From: VXNJ01 sp965249595
GTDB taxonomy: Bacteria > Chloroflexota > UBA11872 > VXNJ01
Direction of reading: 5' to 3'
Length of the DNA: 64,000 nt
NCBI GenBank assembly: GCA_965249595.1
Contig: OZ252242.1
Span: 806,001 to 870,000, forward strand
The notes beneath the pieces were generated by a model. That model ran no database searches and was not told where the DNA came from. It saw only the letters and a list, made by a program, of their open reading frames with translations. Every line of letters starts with the position of its first letter. Position 1 is the stretch's first letter. Shown in pieces: positions 9,488-18,774 of this stretch. The position numbers and the translations under genes are program-made.

Positions 9488-9694
9488 TCGCCGGGGAATG
9501 TTGCGCACAGTCCACGGCGCGCAAGGTGGCTACGCGCTCATTGAAACGCCAGCCGTCGATCGTCGGCCAAATTGGTCCTGCGCCAAAGCCAATTGATTGG
9601 GGTGCCTGGGGCATGATCCGGGCCTTCCGCCTCGCAAGAGGGGTCTAGTCTTGCCTGCGGCCAATTCCAACCGATGATAGAAAGCGGCCGATGA

Positions 9695-12600
9695 ATGCGG
9701 CTTGAATCCGAGCGACTGCAACTCTCGGCCGGCGATCTGGCCAATCATCTTGGCTGCCGCCATTTGACCCGACTCAGCGTCCAGGTGGCCACCGGGCAGA
9801 TTGCGCCGCCTGGCCGCTCGAGCGGCCAGTTGGAACAACTCGAATCCTTGCAGCGCCGCGGGCTCGAACATGAAAAAGCGTATCTCGAATCATTGCGACG
9901 GGAAAGTCCTGGCCAATCGGTAGTCGACCTGACCGACCAATGGGGATCAGAAGCGACCCTGGCGGCAATGCGCGACGGCGTTGACCTGATCGTCCAGGCC
10001 GGATTGAGCGAGGGCCGCTGGAATGGACGCGCCGATATCCTGCGCCGGATTTCGTGCCCAAGCGATCTTGGCGACTGGTCATATGAGGTGGTTGATACGA
10101 AACTGGCTCGTCAAACCAGAGCCGGGACGATCCTCCAGCTCTGCCTCTACTCCGAAATGGTCGATCACCTGCAGGGTCGGCTGGCTGATCGGATGCATGT
10201 TGTCTCGCCCGGTACCGACGATGGCGAACCGTTTATCGAAACCGCCTACCGGGTCCGCGACTATATGGCTTATTACCGGTTGGCCTGCCGCCGGCTGGAG
10301 GAGGCCGTCGACGACCACGACCCAGCCGACACCTATCCCGAGCCGGTGCCGCAGTGCGAAATCTGTCAGTGGTGGTCGGACTGTGACCGGCGGCGCCATG
10401 ATGATGACCATCTTTCGCTGGTGGCCGGCATGTCGGCGTTGCAGCGGCACGAGGTAGAGTCCTGGCCGCTCACCACGCTGGCCGAATTCGCAGTGGAGCC
10501 GCTGCCCCTGCGCCGCCGCCCGGCCCATGGCGCCGCCGCCAGCTATGAGCAGCTGCGCGAACAGGCGCGCGTTCAGCTGGGAGGGCGCCAACGCCAGCAG
10601 CCCTGTTATGAATTGCTCGACCGGGAGCCCGACCGTGGTCTCGCCCGTCTGCCGTCACCATCGCCGGGCGATGTGTTTTTCGACATCGAAGGTGATCGCT
10701 TCGTCGGTAACAGCGGTCTCGAATACCTCTTTGGCTGGGCGACTGTTGGACCGTCTGACGCTGTCGAATACGACCATCGCTGGGCGGTCAGTGGTCAAAT
10801 CGGATTGTCCGGCCAGGAGGCCCTTGAGAAGGCCTTGTTTGAAGAGTTCGTGGACATGGTGATGGTGCGCTGGCGCGAGCATCCGGATCTCCACATTTAC
10901 CATTTCGCGCCGTATGAACCAGTGGCTCTAAAACGCTTGATGGGGCGTTATGCCACGCGGGGCAACGAGATCGACCGCATGCTGCGGGCCAATCTGTTCG
11001 TTGATCTTCATTCAGTCACCCGGCAGGCGGTTCGGGCGGGCGTGGAGAGCTATTCGATCAAGAGCCTTGAGCAGTTCTACGGCCTTAGCCGGGACGTCGA
11101 CCTGGTCGAGGCCGGCCGCAACCTGCGCGAGATAGAAAACTGGCTGGAAACCGGCGACGATCCCGGCGACCTGGCGTTGGTGCAAGCGGCGGTGCTCCGT
11201 TACAACCGCGATGATTGCCTCTCAACTTTTGAACTGCGCAATTGGCTCGAAAAATTACGGTCACAGCTAGTTGATGGTGGCGATGAGGTCCCACGCCCGC
11301 CTTCGCAGGAGGAGCAGGCCGAGGCCGAGCCAACCGACCGCGAGCGTGAGGTTCAAGCCCTGATCGACCGCCTGGTCGACGGTGTCGCGAGCGATCCGGC
11401 GGAGCGCTCGGCCGCCCAGCAGGGACAGTGGCTGCTCGCCCAGGCCCTCGGCTGGCACCAGCGCGAAGCCAAGAGTCAATGGTGGGAGTATTTCCGGTTG
11501 GCGGAGCTTGATTATGATGATCTCCGCGAAGAGCGTGCCGGCGTGACGGGATTGTCATTTCTTGGGGAAGTGGGGGAAGAGCCGGGCGCGGGTCTTCCCA
11601 TCCATCACTATCTTTGGTCGGGCAACCAGGAAATACAGGCCAAGCCCGGTCAAACGGCATGTGAGCAGGGCGGCGCTCGACTTGGGACCGTGGCCGGATT
11701 TGATCCAGCGACAAGAACGATCAGCATCAAAAAACGGAGAGATGCCATTGCGTCGCATCCTGCCGCGCTCTATGTCTTCGACGAGCCGATAACGTCCAAA
11801 TCCCATGAGGATTCACTCAAGAATCTGGCCACCTGGATCGCCGGTAACGGCATCGATGACCCCGGGCAGTACCGCGCCGCCCGCGATCTCCTGCTCCGCC
11901 GCCGCCCACGGCATAGCGGAGGCCCTTCCGGGAAAAAGTCTTTGGTGGCACCGGGCGAATCGGTCCTCGATGCCGCCCGCCGCCTGGTGGGAGAGCTAGA
12001 TGGCGGTGTACTGGCCGTGCAGGGCCCGCCCGGTTCGGGCAAGACTTTCACCGGTGGCCGGATGATCTGCGAGCTGGTGCGGGCCGGCAAGACGGTGGGG
12101 ATTACCGCCACCAGTCACAAGGTGATATCGAACTTTCTGCGGGCGGTCCAGCATGGGGCTGATGAGTACGGGATGACCGTCAATTGCGTTCAAAAGGGTT
12201 CCTCCATCGGCGACGCCGAACCGATCAATTCGGTGACGCCGGTAGATACAAATCAAAAGGTGCTTTCCGCTCTGAAATCTGGTGCCGCAGCCGTTGCCGC
12301 CGGCACCACCTGGGTCTGGACGCGGGAAGAATTCCGCTCGGCCGTCGACGTGTTGTTCGTGGATGAGGCCGGCCAGATGTCGCTGGCCAACGTGCTGGCG
12401 ATTGCCCCGGCCGCCGACAGTGTTGTGTTGCTGGGTGACCCGCAACAGCTAGAGCAGCCGCAACAGGGCGCTCACCCGAAGGGCATGGACGTCTCGGCGC
12501 TTGAGCACCTGCTCGGTGAAAGCCTGACGATGCCCGACGACCGGGGACTTTTTCTCGGCGAAACCTGGCGCCTGCACCCGACCATTTGCAGTTTCACTTC

Positions 12601-13186
12601 TGAGCTCTTCTATGAGGGCCGGCTCAATCCACGAGAGGACCTGGAGTGTCAGGCCCTGCATGGTTCCGGCCGATTTGATGGTTCAGGACTTTGGTTCTTG
12701 CCCCTCGACCATCAGGGCAACCAGAGTGCATCGGCCGAAGAAGCCGATCTGGTGGCCGAAATCTACGCCGAGTTGCTGACCGCCGGCGCCGGCTGGACCG
12801 ATCGCGAGGGTGTCCGCCGCGAAATGACCACGGAGGATGTCCTAATCGTCGTGCCCTATAACGCTCACCTTTTCGAGATCGCCCGCCGTCTGCCCGGCGC
12901 GCGCGTCGGGACGGTGGATCGTTTCCAGGGGCAAGAAGCACCGGTGGTCATCTATTCGATGGCAACTTCCTCGCCGGAAGACGCGCCGCGCGGGATGGAA
13001 TTCCTCTACAGCCTCAACCGCCTCAACGTGGCCACCTCGCGGGCCCGCTGCGTCAACATACTGGTGGCCAACCCCGGGCTGCTTGAACCTGAGTGCCGGT
13101 CACCGCGGCAGATGCAACTGGCCAACGCCCACTGCCGCTATCGGGAGCTGGCGGCCGTGCCGCGGGCGGCAAACGGGCAGAAGTAA
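9695..13186 (+). CDS. TM0106-type RecB-like nuclease / RNase H-like / SF1 helicase fusion
   Basis: A 1163-residue three-part nucleic-acid enzyme. The N-terminal PD-(D/E)xK-type nuclease has GRADIL, a core VVDTK and QLCLYSEMV, followed by a Cys cluster near residue 220 (CEICQWWSDC), as in iron-sulfur Cas4/AddB-like nucleases. A middle RNase H-like exonuclease fold starts near residue 329 (FFDIEGD) and ends at YNRDDCLSTFELRNWL. The C-terminal superfamily 1 helicase has Walker A GPPGSGKTF near residue 776, Walker B LFVDEAGQ near 885, and motifs V/VI in GTVDRFQGQE and LNVATSRAR. Known members are annotated as putative nucleases; a repair or defence role is likely but unproven. The gene stands alone with its own start at 9695. 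Confidence 0.88.
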   Translation: MRLESERLQLSAGDLANHLGCRHLTRLSVQVATGQIAPPGRSSGQLEQLESLQRRGLEHEKAYLESLRRESPGQSVVDLTDQWGSEATLAAMRDGVDLIVQAGLSEGRWNGRADILRRISCPSDLGDWSYEVVDTKLARQTRAGTILQLCLYSEMVDHLQGRLADRMHVVSPGTDDGEPFIETAYRVRDYMAYYRLACRRLEEAVDDHDPADTYPEPVPQCEICQWWSDCDRRRHDDDHLSLVAGMSALQRHEVESWPLTTLAEFAVEPLPLRRRPAHGAAASYEQLREQARVQLGGRQRQQPCYELLDREPDRGLARLPSPSPGDVFFDIEGDRFVGNSGLEYLFGWATVGPSDAVEYDHRWAVSGQIGLSGQEALEKALFEEFVDMVMVRWREHPDLHIYHFAPYEPVALKRLMGRYATRGNEIDRMLRANLFVDLHSVTRQAVRAGVESYSIKSLEQFYGLSRDVDLVEAGRNLREIENWLETGDDPGDLALVQAAVLRYNRDDCLSTFELRNWLEKLRSQLVDGGDEVPRPPSQEEQAEAEPTDREREVQALIDRLVDGVASDPAERSAAQQGQWLLAQALGWHQREAKSQWWEYFRLAELDYDDLREERAGVTGLSFLGEVGEEPGAGLPIHHYLWSGNQEIQAKPGQTACEQGGARLGTVAGFDPATRTISIKKRRDAIASHPAALYVFDEPITSKSHEDSLKNLATWIAGNGIDDPGQYRAARDLLLRRRPRHSGGPSGKKSLVAPGESVLDAARRLVGELDGGVLAVQGPPGSGKTFTGGRMICELVRAGKTVGITATSHKVISNFLRAVQHGADEYGMTVNCVQKGSSIGDAEPINSVTPVDTNQKVLSALKSGAAAVAAGTTWVWTREEFRSAVDVLFVDEAGQMSLANVLAIAPAADSVVLLGDPQQLEQPQQGAHPKGMDVSALEHLLGESLTMPDDRGLFLGETWRLHPTICSFTSELFYEGRLNPREDLECQALHGSGRFDGSGLWFLPLDHQGNQSASAEEADLVAEIYAELLTAGAGWTDREGVRREMTTEDVLIVVPYNAHLFEIARRLPGARVGTVDRFQGQEAPVVIYSMATSSPEDAPRGMEFLYSLNRLNVATSRARCVNILVANPGLLEPECRSPRQMQLANAHCRYRELAAVPRAANGQK

Positions 13187-13225
13187 AGGTCGGCCAATCC
13201 GGCCGCTACCACTTTGGTCCTGCGG

Positions 13226-14164
13226 CTATTGCCCGGCGCTTGAATCGCGATCGTTGCTGAGCATAGACGTAGCCAGGGCGATCATCGATGCCAGGTCGGT
13301 CATGTTGGCCGGAACCACGAAGGTGTTGCCGTGGGTGGCCAGCTTGCCAAATTCAGCAACATATTGCTCGGCGATGCGCAGTCGCAGGGCGTTTTCGCCG
13401 CCCTCTTGAGCGGACGCCGCGCCTACCACGCGCAGACCTTCGGCGGTGGCATTGGCAACCGCCAGGATTGCTTCGGCCTCACCCTGGGCCTCATTGATTT
13501 GTTGTTGGCGGGCTGCTTCCGAAGAAAGTACGACCTGCCGCTTGGCGCCCTCGGCCTCGTTTATGACGGCGTCTCTTTCGCCTTCCGAGGTAAGTACGGT
13601 GGCCCGCTTTTCGCGCTCGGCCCGCATCTGCTTCTCCATCGCGTTTAACACGTCACCGGGCGGGGTGATGTTGCGGATCTCGTAGCGGAGAACCTTTACT
13701 CCCCAGGCGGCCGAGGCCTTATCCAGCTCGGTTACGATCGAGGCATTGATCAATGCGCGCTCTTCAAATGTGCGATCCAAATCGAGTTTGCCGACCTCAG
13801 ATCGCAGGGTGGTCTGGGCCAACTGGGAAATCGCAAAGCGAAAGTTGGTGATCCCGTATGAGGCGGCCCGGGCGTCTAGCACCTGCATGTAGATGACGCC
13901 GTCGACGCCGACCTGAACGTTGTCACGCGTGATACATATCTGCTCAGGGATATTCACGGCTTCCTCCTTGAGCGAGTGCTTGTAGGCGATCCGTTGGACG
14001 AACGGGATCACCACGTAGAAACCGGCTTGGTGGGTAGTGTGGAATTTGCCCAACATCTCGACCACGTAGGCCGACTGCTGAGGGACGATGATGGCCGTGC
14101 GAAAGACGATCACGATAGCCAGAATCGCCAGTATGGCAATCACAATCAGGAGCGTGGAATCCAT
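13226..14164 (-). CDS. SPFH/band 7 (stomatin/QmcA-like) membrane protein
   Basis: A 312-residue protein with one N-terminal transmembrane helix (TLLIVIAILAILAIVIVF). The band 7 domain follows (VPQQSAYVVEMLGKFH, then ITPPGDVLNAMEKQMRAEREKRA) with an Ala/Glu-rich coiled coil near residues 180-250. It is probably a membrane scaffold that assembles into large rings. The nfeD gene lies 5 bases upstream in the same orientation, the usual pairing. It ends in TAG. Confidence 0.92.
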   Translation of the reverse strand: MDSTLLIVIAILAILAIVIVFRTAIIVPQQSAYVVEMLGKFHTTHQAGFYVVIPFVQRIAYKHSLKEEAVNIPEQICITRDNVQVGVDGVIYMQVLDARAASYGITNFRFAISQLAQTTLRSEVGKLDLDRTFEERALINASIVTELDKASAAWGVKVLRYEIRNITPPGDVLNAMEKQMRAEREKRATVLTSEGERDAVINEAEGAKRQVVLSSEAARQQQINEAQGEAEAILAVANATAEGLRVVGAASAQEGGENALRLRIAEQYVAEFGKLATHGNTFVVPANMTDLASMIALATSMLSNDRDSSAGQ

Positions 14165-14169
14165 TTGAA

Positions 14170-14616
14170 TCAGCTTTTTTGTTCGGCGGGACCGTCATCG
14201 GCCCGGATACTCAGTACGAGGTTACTAACTTCGACCACGCGAGCCCGCTGTCCCGGTCGCAATGGAGATTGGTCCAAATTGTGGGCATCCCATTGGGTGC
14301 CACGTAACTCGGCCTTGCCATACCCACCGGCGGCAATTTCGACCTCGATCCGGGCGACTTCACCCACGATTGACCCGTAGCCGCGGCTGTTGAAAAATCG
14401 GGTTTTTACTTGACGCCTGAGACCTAGCACCAACAACATCGCCAGCACCGCGAATGCCCCGACTTCGAACCAAAGCGGGAGATCGGGAAACACGAAGGAA
14501 ATGATTCCGACCAATATCGCGGCAGCGGCAATAAAAAACAACCACAGTTCACCCCCAACTAGCATTTCAGCTATCAGCAGCGCGCCGCCCAGCGCAATCC
14601 ACGTCCACCACTCCAC
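14170..14616 (-). CDS. NfeD-like membrane protein
   Basis: A 148-residue protein with two or three N-terminal hydrophobic helices and a C-terminal OB-fold NfeD domain (GEVARIEVEIAAGGYGKAELRGTQWDA, shown by its G-x-A pattern, ending near VSNLVLSIRAD). Short NfeD proteins are usually encoded with an SPFH protein and are thought to act with it in membrane organisation. It precedes the SPFH gene by 5 bases, so the two form an operon. Confidence 0.9.
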   Translation of the reverse strand: MEWWTWIALGGALLIAEMLVGGELWLFFIAAAAILVGIISFVFPDLPLWFEVGAFAVLAMLLVLGLRRQVKTRFFNSRGYGSIVGEVARIEVEIAAGGYGKAELRGTQWDAHNLDQSPLRPGQRARVVEVSNLVLSIRADDGPAEQKS

Positions 14617-14944
14617 CGCCGCACCTACCTCATCGCATAAATGTATTAACTGGCTGGGCCGGCTACGGACTTACCGACTGGCCAGGTAAATTGGCGCCGG
14701 ACAATCATCCGCGTGGGCTCCCGCTCATTGTCCCATCCAGCCCGCCTTGCCTGGTGAAGCGGGCATCCAGCCCTTAGTAGTTTCCCAGCCTGGTGCCGGG
14801 CTGTCTCCGCCTTCCCGAATTTCCGGTGGCAAAGACGGGTTGGCGGGAAATGTTGAACCGAGACACGAGCCGACCGGTGGTGACTCCGGCCGCTGGTGCC
14901 GCAGTTTGTTTTCGACAGCAGCGATCCGCCGCCCTATTCGAGAG
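14617..14944. repeat. Gene-free region with imperfect palindromic, repeat-like sequence
   Basis: About 330 bases without a credible gene. Between roughly 14735 and 14850 are GC-rich imperfect inverted repeats (for example CCCGCCTTG...GAAGCGGG, and the pair GTGCCGGGC/CCGGTGGCA). They resemble degenerate dispersed intergenic repeats. Other copies would have to be found in the genome to confirm this. Confidence 0.3.
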
Positions 14945-14963
14945 TGCCTCATAAAATGAGGCA
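14945..14963. promoter_or_regulatory. Perfect inverted repeat, probable VapBC operator
   Basis: TGCCTCAT and ATGAGGCA form an 8-bp inverted repeat separated by AAA. It lies just upstream of the antitoxin gene. VapB-type antitoxins repress their own operon by binding such palindromes, so an autoregulatory operator is likely. If translation starts at the ATG at 14966, the right arm also contains the GAGG ribosome binding site. Confidence 0.6.
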
Positions 14964-15001
14964 TAATGAATCATATTGTGAGTCGTATTACCTGGTTTTC
15001 A

Positions 15002-15265
15002 GTGAAACAAATAACGATCAGAGGAATTGATTATGAGCTCGGCAAGCACATTCGTCGGATTGCTCGACGTCGTCGAACATCCCTGAACAAGGCCGCGCTT
15101 GAGTTGATGTGGAAGGGGGCAGGTTTGAGCGCCGGGGCGGGCTCCGGCGGCGAAATCGGTGAACAATTGGATGATCTTTTCGGTTCTTGGGACCCGGGGG
15201 AAGCCGATGAATTTGATTCCGCAGTTGCGATCTTTGGCCAGATCGACGAAGCGGAGTGGAAATGA
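15002..15265 (+). CDS. VapB/FitA-like ribbon-helix-helix antitoxin
   Basis: About 87 residues. The N-terminal KQITIRGIDYELGKHIRRIARRR with SLNKAALELM has the strand-helix-helix pattern of FitA-type antitoxins (here cited by its ITIRGID core). The C-terminal part is acidic, as expected for toxin neutralisation. GTG at 15002 aligns with the usual start; ATG at 14966 with GAGG upstream would add 12 residues. The stop overlaps the toxin start by 4 bases, indicating translational coupling. Confidence 0.8.
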   Translation: MKQITIRGIDYELGKHIRRIARRRRTSLNKAALELMWKGAGLSAGAGSGGEIGEQLDDLFGSWDPGEADEFDSAVAIFGQIDEAEWK

Positions 15266-15660
15266 GGGTTCTGCTTGACACCAACGCGTACTCTGCCTTC
15301 ATGCGCGGCAACAGTCAGGTCGGGACGCTTGTGCGATCTGCGGAGGAAATACTGATCTCCGCTGTTGTGGCGGGTGAGTTGCTATACGGCTTCCGAAATG
15401 GGGATCGCATGGAGCGCAATCTCGCCGAATTCCGATCATTCCTTGGCCGACCTTATGTTTCGGTTGTGCCGGTGGGATCGGTTACTGCGGATCGCTATTC
15501 TCGGCTGGTGGTCGGATTGCGAACCAAGGGGCGCCCAATCCCATCGAATGATGTATGGATTGCGGCGCAGGCGATGGAAACTGGCGCCGAACTAATTTCG
15601 GCTGATGGCCACTTCGTCCACATTGACGGGATTGTATTGACCCTGTTGGGTGACGCGTGA
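15262..15660 (+). CDS. vapC: VapC-like PIN domain toxin (ribonuclease)
   Basis: A 132-residue PIN domain protein. The acidic residues are Asp in LLDTNAYSAF near the start, Glu in VVAGELLYGF, Asp in SNDVWIAAQA and Asp in ELISADGHF. PIN toxins cleave specific RNAs when freed from their antitoxin. ATG at 15262 shares ATGA with the antitoxin stop; a GTG at 15256 is also in frame. Length is normal for VapC. Confidence 0.9.
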   Translation: MRVLLDTNAYSAFMRGNSQVGTLVRSAEEILISAVVAGELLYGFRNGDRMERNLAEFRSFLGRPYVSVVPVGSVTADRYSRLVVGLRTKGRPIPSNDVWIAAQAMETGAELISADGHFVHIDGIVLTLLGDA

Positions 15661-16031
15661 GCGATCCGCGGTCCGAGCTTTAAAACACTTTTGTCAATGG
15701 CAGGTCGGAGATTGCGCCTGGTCGCTAACTAAAGGATCCGACCCGGCTGATGTGATTGACGCGCGTTGCCGGACAATGCATTCGGTAGCAACTTAGCTTC
15801 CTAGGTTCCAGACGCCGTCATAGGGGTGAGAGCCCAATCGCAAATCGCCGCACATTGGCTAGGTGAAGCAACTCACCAAAGACCCCAGGTTCCAACCAAA
15901 TCCGGTGCCCGCGGGCGTTCCAGGCGGCATGGTCGGTTGCGGGCACCGGATGCTCATGTCGCCAGGGTTGAGTGCGTGAACGCAAAGGTTTTGCCGTCGA
16001 CGGCGCCAGCGTTACGTCTTGGGGTTGCCGG
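15661..16031. other. Gene-free region between vapC and oppF
   Basis: About 370 bases between convergent genes. ORFs here are short, lack ribosome binding sites and show no family motifs. No strong terminator or repeat was recognised. Confidence 0.45.
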
Positions 16032-16856
16032 TCACGTCCGCGCGTAGCTGGCAGCCGCCAGCAGTGCCTTTGAATAGGCATTCTGCGGGTCCCGCAAAAC
16101 CTGCTCCACTTCACCCCGCTCAACGATCCGACCATTGCGCATAACTGCAATGTGATCGCACATATGCCGGGCAACTGCCAGATCGTGGGTGATGAAAAGA
16201 TAGCTCACGCCCATCTCCGCCCCCAGTTCGCGCAGCAGATTAATGACGCCGGCCCGCACCGAAACGTCAAGCATCGAGGTCGGTTCGTCAGCAATGACCA
16301 AGGCCGGTTTGATCGCCAACGCGCGGGCGATCGCCACACGCTGCCGTTGGCCGCCCGACAGCTCATGGGGGTAGCGGAATAGATACGACCGCGGTGGGGA
16401 ATTCCCTACCCGGTCCAGTATCTGGCTGGCGCGTACGAGCCAATAATCGGGACCGCCGATGCGATGAACGCGGAGGGGTTCAGCCACGCTGTCAAAGACT
16501 GTGCGGCGTGGATTGAGCGACTGGTATGGATCCTGGAATATGATCTGCGCCCGGCGGCGAAACTCTTTTAGGGCCTTGCCTTTCAGGGTGGCCACGTCAA
16601 CAGCGGATCCACTGTCGTGGAACAGAATTCGCCCTCCGCTGGGCTGTTCCAGGCGAACCAGCATCCGGCCGGTGGTCGTCTTGCCACAACCCGATCCCCC
16701 GACCAATCCAAAGCATTGGCCGCGCGTTATCTGAAAACTTATCCCGTCAACTGCGGTGACCGGCCGCTGGCGTCGACTAAGAAAACCGCCGCTGGGATGG
16801 AACTGCTTGGTCAGGTTTTCGACCGCGATTATCGAATCGGCCGCCGTTCCGGTCAT
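16032..16856 (-). CDS. oppF: Peptide-type ABC transporter ATP-binding protein (OppF-like)
   Basis: A 274-residue ABC ATPase. Walker A is GLVGGSGCGKTTTGRML, the signature is LSGGQRQRVAIARAL, Walker B is ALVIADEPTSMLD, and the switch His is in YLFITHDLAVARHM. It powers import of a peptide or related solute together with OppD, OppB and OppC. Its ATG overlaps the oppD stop by 4 bases. It appears intact although the permease genes upstream carry in-frame stops. Confidence 0.93.
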   Translation of the reverse strand: MTGTAADSIIAVENLTKQFHPSGGFLSRRQRPVTAVDGISFQITRGQCFGLVGGSGCGKTTTGRMLVRLEQPSGGRILFHDSGSAVDVATLKGKALKEFRRRAQIIFQDPYQSLNPRRTVFDSVAEPLRVHRIGGPDYWLVRASQILDRVGNSPPRSYLFRYPHELSGGQRQRVAIARALAIKPALVIADEPTSMLDVSVRAGVINLLRELGAEMGVSYLFITHDLAVARHMCDHIAVMRNGRIVERGEVEQVLRDPQNAYSKALLAAASYART

Positions 16857-17827
16857 GGCGAACCAGGGCGGCTGGGGTTAAAGCAAACTGCCCAGTGGTC
16901 GTCGGATTCCACCAGTGGTGGGTCCTGGGCCCGGCAATTTGCATCGGCAAACCGGCAGCGTGGATGAAAACGACATCCCGCCGGCGGAGCCAGCAGGTCC
17001 GGCGGTTCTCCAGCTATGATCGCCAGTTCGCCCTTGGGGCCGGGCAGCGTTGGCATGGCGGCGACCAATGCTTGCGTGTAACGGTGGATCGGCCCGCCTA
17101 GAACCTTGGCCGTTGGCCCGAATTCGACCAGCCTGCCTGCGTACATGACCGCCAGGAAGTCACACACCCGGGCGATCACCCCCAGGTCGCGCGAAATGAA
17201 GATCATGGCGGTGGATCTTGTTTCGCGGATGCGAGTCAATTGCGAGAGGATCTGGTCCTGGACGATCACGTCGAGGGTGGCGGTCGGCTCGTCGGCAACC
17301 AGCACGATCGGGTCACACGAAAGAGCCATGGCTATGACTACCCGCTGCTTCATCCCGCCGCTGTACTCATGGGGATAGTCCCACATGACGGAAGGATCCA
17401 GCCCGACGCGTTCGTAAAGTTCGGTGAGCCGCGTGGTCATTTGGTCACGAGTGAGGTCGAGATGTTGCTCCATGGCTTCAATGATCTGTTCGCCGACCCG
17501 ATGGACCGGATTGAGCGAGTTCATTGCTGCCTGAAACACCATGGCGATGTTCTTGCCACGCCGATGGCGCATCTGGGCCTCCGGCAGGTCGAGCACATCT
17601 TCGCCGGCCAAAAAGATCCGGCCGGAGCGAATATGACCGTTCTCGGGCAATAGGCGCATCAAACAGCTGGCGATCGACGTCTTGCCGCAGCCCGATTCAC
17701 CGACCAGCCCCAGGGCCTGGCCCGGCCGGAGCGAGAACGTTGCGCCGTCCACCGCCCGGACCGGTCCCTCGGCGGTCCCGCACTCGAGCGTTAGATCCTC
17801 GACCGCTAGTGCCGGCGACGCGTTCAT
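16853..17827 (-). CDS. oppD: Peptide-type ABC transporter ATP-binding protein (OppD-like)
   Basis: A 324-residue ABC ATPase with Walker A GLVGESGCGKTSIASCL, signature YSGGMKQRVVIAMAL and Walker B VLVADEPTATLD. The C-terminal PPDLLAPPAGCRFHPRC segment is typical of OppD/DppD proteins; such Cys-rich ends can bind an iron-sulfur cluster. ATG at 17827 overlaps the oppC stop. The frame continues upstream, but only because it runs antiparallel in phase through the oppC end. The usual Gln of the Q-loop/His switch region reads FISRDLGV, with Arg where His is normal, which is worth noting. Confidence 0.92.
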   Translation of the reverse strand: MNASPALAVEDLTLECGTAEGPVRAVDGATFSLRPGQALGLVGESGCGKTSIASCLMRLLPENGHIRSGRIFLAGEDVLDLPEAQMRHRRGKNIAMVFQAAMNSLNPVHRVGEQIIEAMEQHLDLTRDQMTTRLTELYERVGLDPSVMWDYPHEYSGGMKQRVVIAMALSCDPIVLVADEPTATLDVIVQDQILSQLTRIRETRSTAMIFISRDLGVIARVCDFLAVMYAGRLVEFGPTAKVLGGPIHRYTQALVAAMPTLPGPKGELAIIAGEPPDLLAPPAGCRFHPRCRFADANCRAQDPPLVESDDHWAVCFNPSRPGSP

Positions 17828-18774
17828 CGGCGGCGCAGGCGCGGGTTGGCCACCTCGTCGAGGGCGCGGCCGACGAGGTAGAACGACGAGCAGAGCAGCG
17901 TGATTGAGAGACTGGCCGGCAGGATCAACCACCAGTAATTACCCACATCGAGAAGGTAGCCGGCCTATTCGGTGGTGTGGATCATCAGCCCCCATGACAT
18001 CCGCACATCCAGCAGGCCCAGGAATGAGAGCACCGCCTCGGAAAATATTGCCCCGGTTACGGTGAACATCATGTACAGAAAGGAAAGCGGCAGCAAGCTG
18101 GGCACGATGTGGACGAAGATCACGTGCGCCGGCCCGCCACCGGCGGCTTTGGCGGCTTCGATATAGGGCTTGACGACAACCGCCAGAGCTTGCGACTAAA
18201 GTAGCACCGCGGTCCCACCGAATCCGGACACGACGCCGATGATGACCGCCAGCTCGAAGTGTTGAACTCCGATCAGGGCCGATAGGACTATCAGGACGCT
18301 GATACCCGGAATCATAATCATGATGTCGGCCAAACGCATCAATATTGCATCGATCGGTCCGCCGAAATAAGCCCCCACCGCCCCCACCGTAGTACCGATC
18401 GTGACGGTGATTACGGCCGCCGAGAGGCCGAGTAAAAATTCGGCTCGGGCCGAGTGCATCAGCTGCGATTAGACATCCCGGCCCAATGGGTCGGTGCCCA
18501 GCAGATGGGCGCGGCTGGGTCCGGCCGGCTGGATAGTTTCGTCAAACGCATAGCCGATGACCGGATCGTAAATTGCCGGGTCCCAGACGGTGGCCATCAA
18601 CAATGGGTGGGCGATCGCCAGCACCGCATATAGTGCGATGATCGCCATGCCCACCTGCCCGATGCGGGTCGATGCGAACAGCTGCCAATTGCGGCGCGTA
18701 GCGGCGATGAAAAGTTCCCCCCGCATCCGCCACAGCGGGGGCGTATTGGGGTCGCGACCGGCATTGGCCCGCAT
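17824..18774 (-). pseudogene. oppC: OppC-like permease gene with three in-frame stops
   Basis: Read through, this is a full-length 316-codon peptide ABC permease of the OppC type. It has an N-terminal helix (VGMAIIALYAVLAIAHPLL), the GTDPLGRDV motif, the transmembrane core and the EAA loop (PYIEAAKAAGGGPAHVIFVH). It ends with NPRLRRR and a TGA that overlaps the oppD start. Three stops interrupt it: TAA at 18469-18471 after GRDV, TAG at 18196-18198 just before the EAA loop, and TAG at 17965-17967 near the last helix. No frameshift is visible. It is either decaying by point nonsense changes or read through. Confidence 0.85.

Noticed and set aside
5321..9700. An att-flanked integrated element at tRNA-Arg
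   Set aside because: No direct repeat of the tRNA 3' end and no integrase gene were found.
15818..16174. A 118-codon ORF near the oppF end
   Set aside because: It is composed of out-of-frame oppF sequence and intergenic bases and resembles nothing known.
17824..17932. A longer OppD start at 17932
   Set aside because: The extra N-terminal 35 residues are the oppC 3' end read in another frame; the ATG at 17827 overlaps the oppC stop in the usual way.
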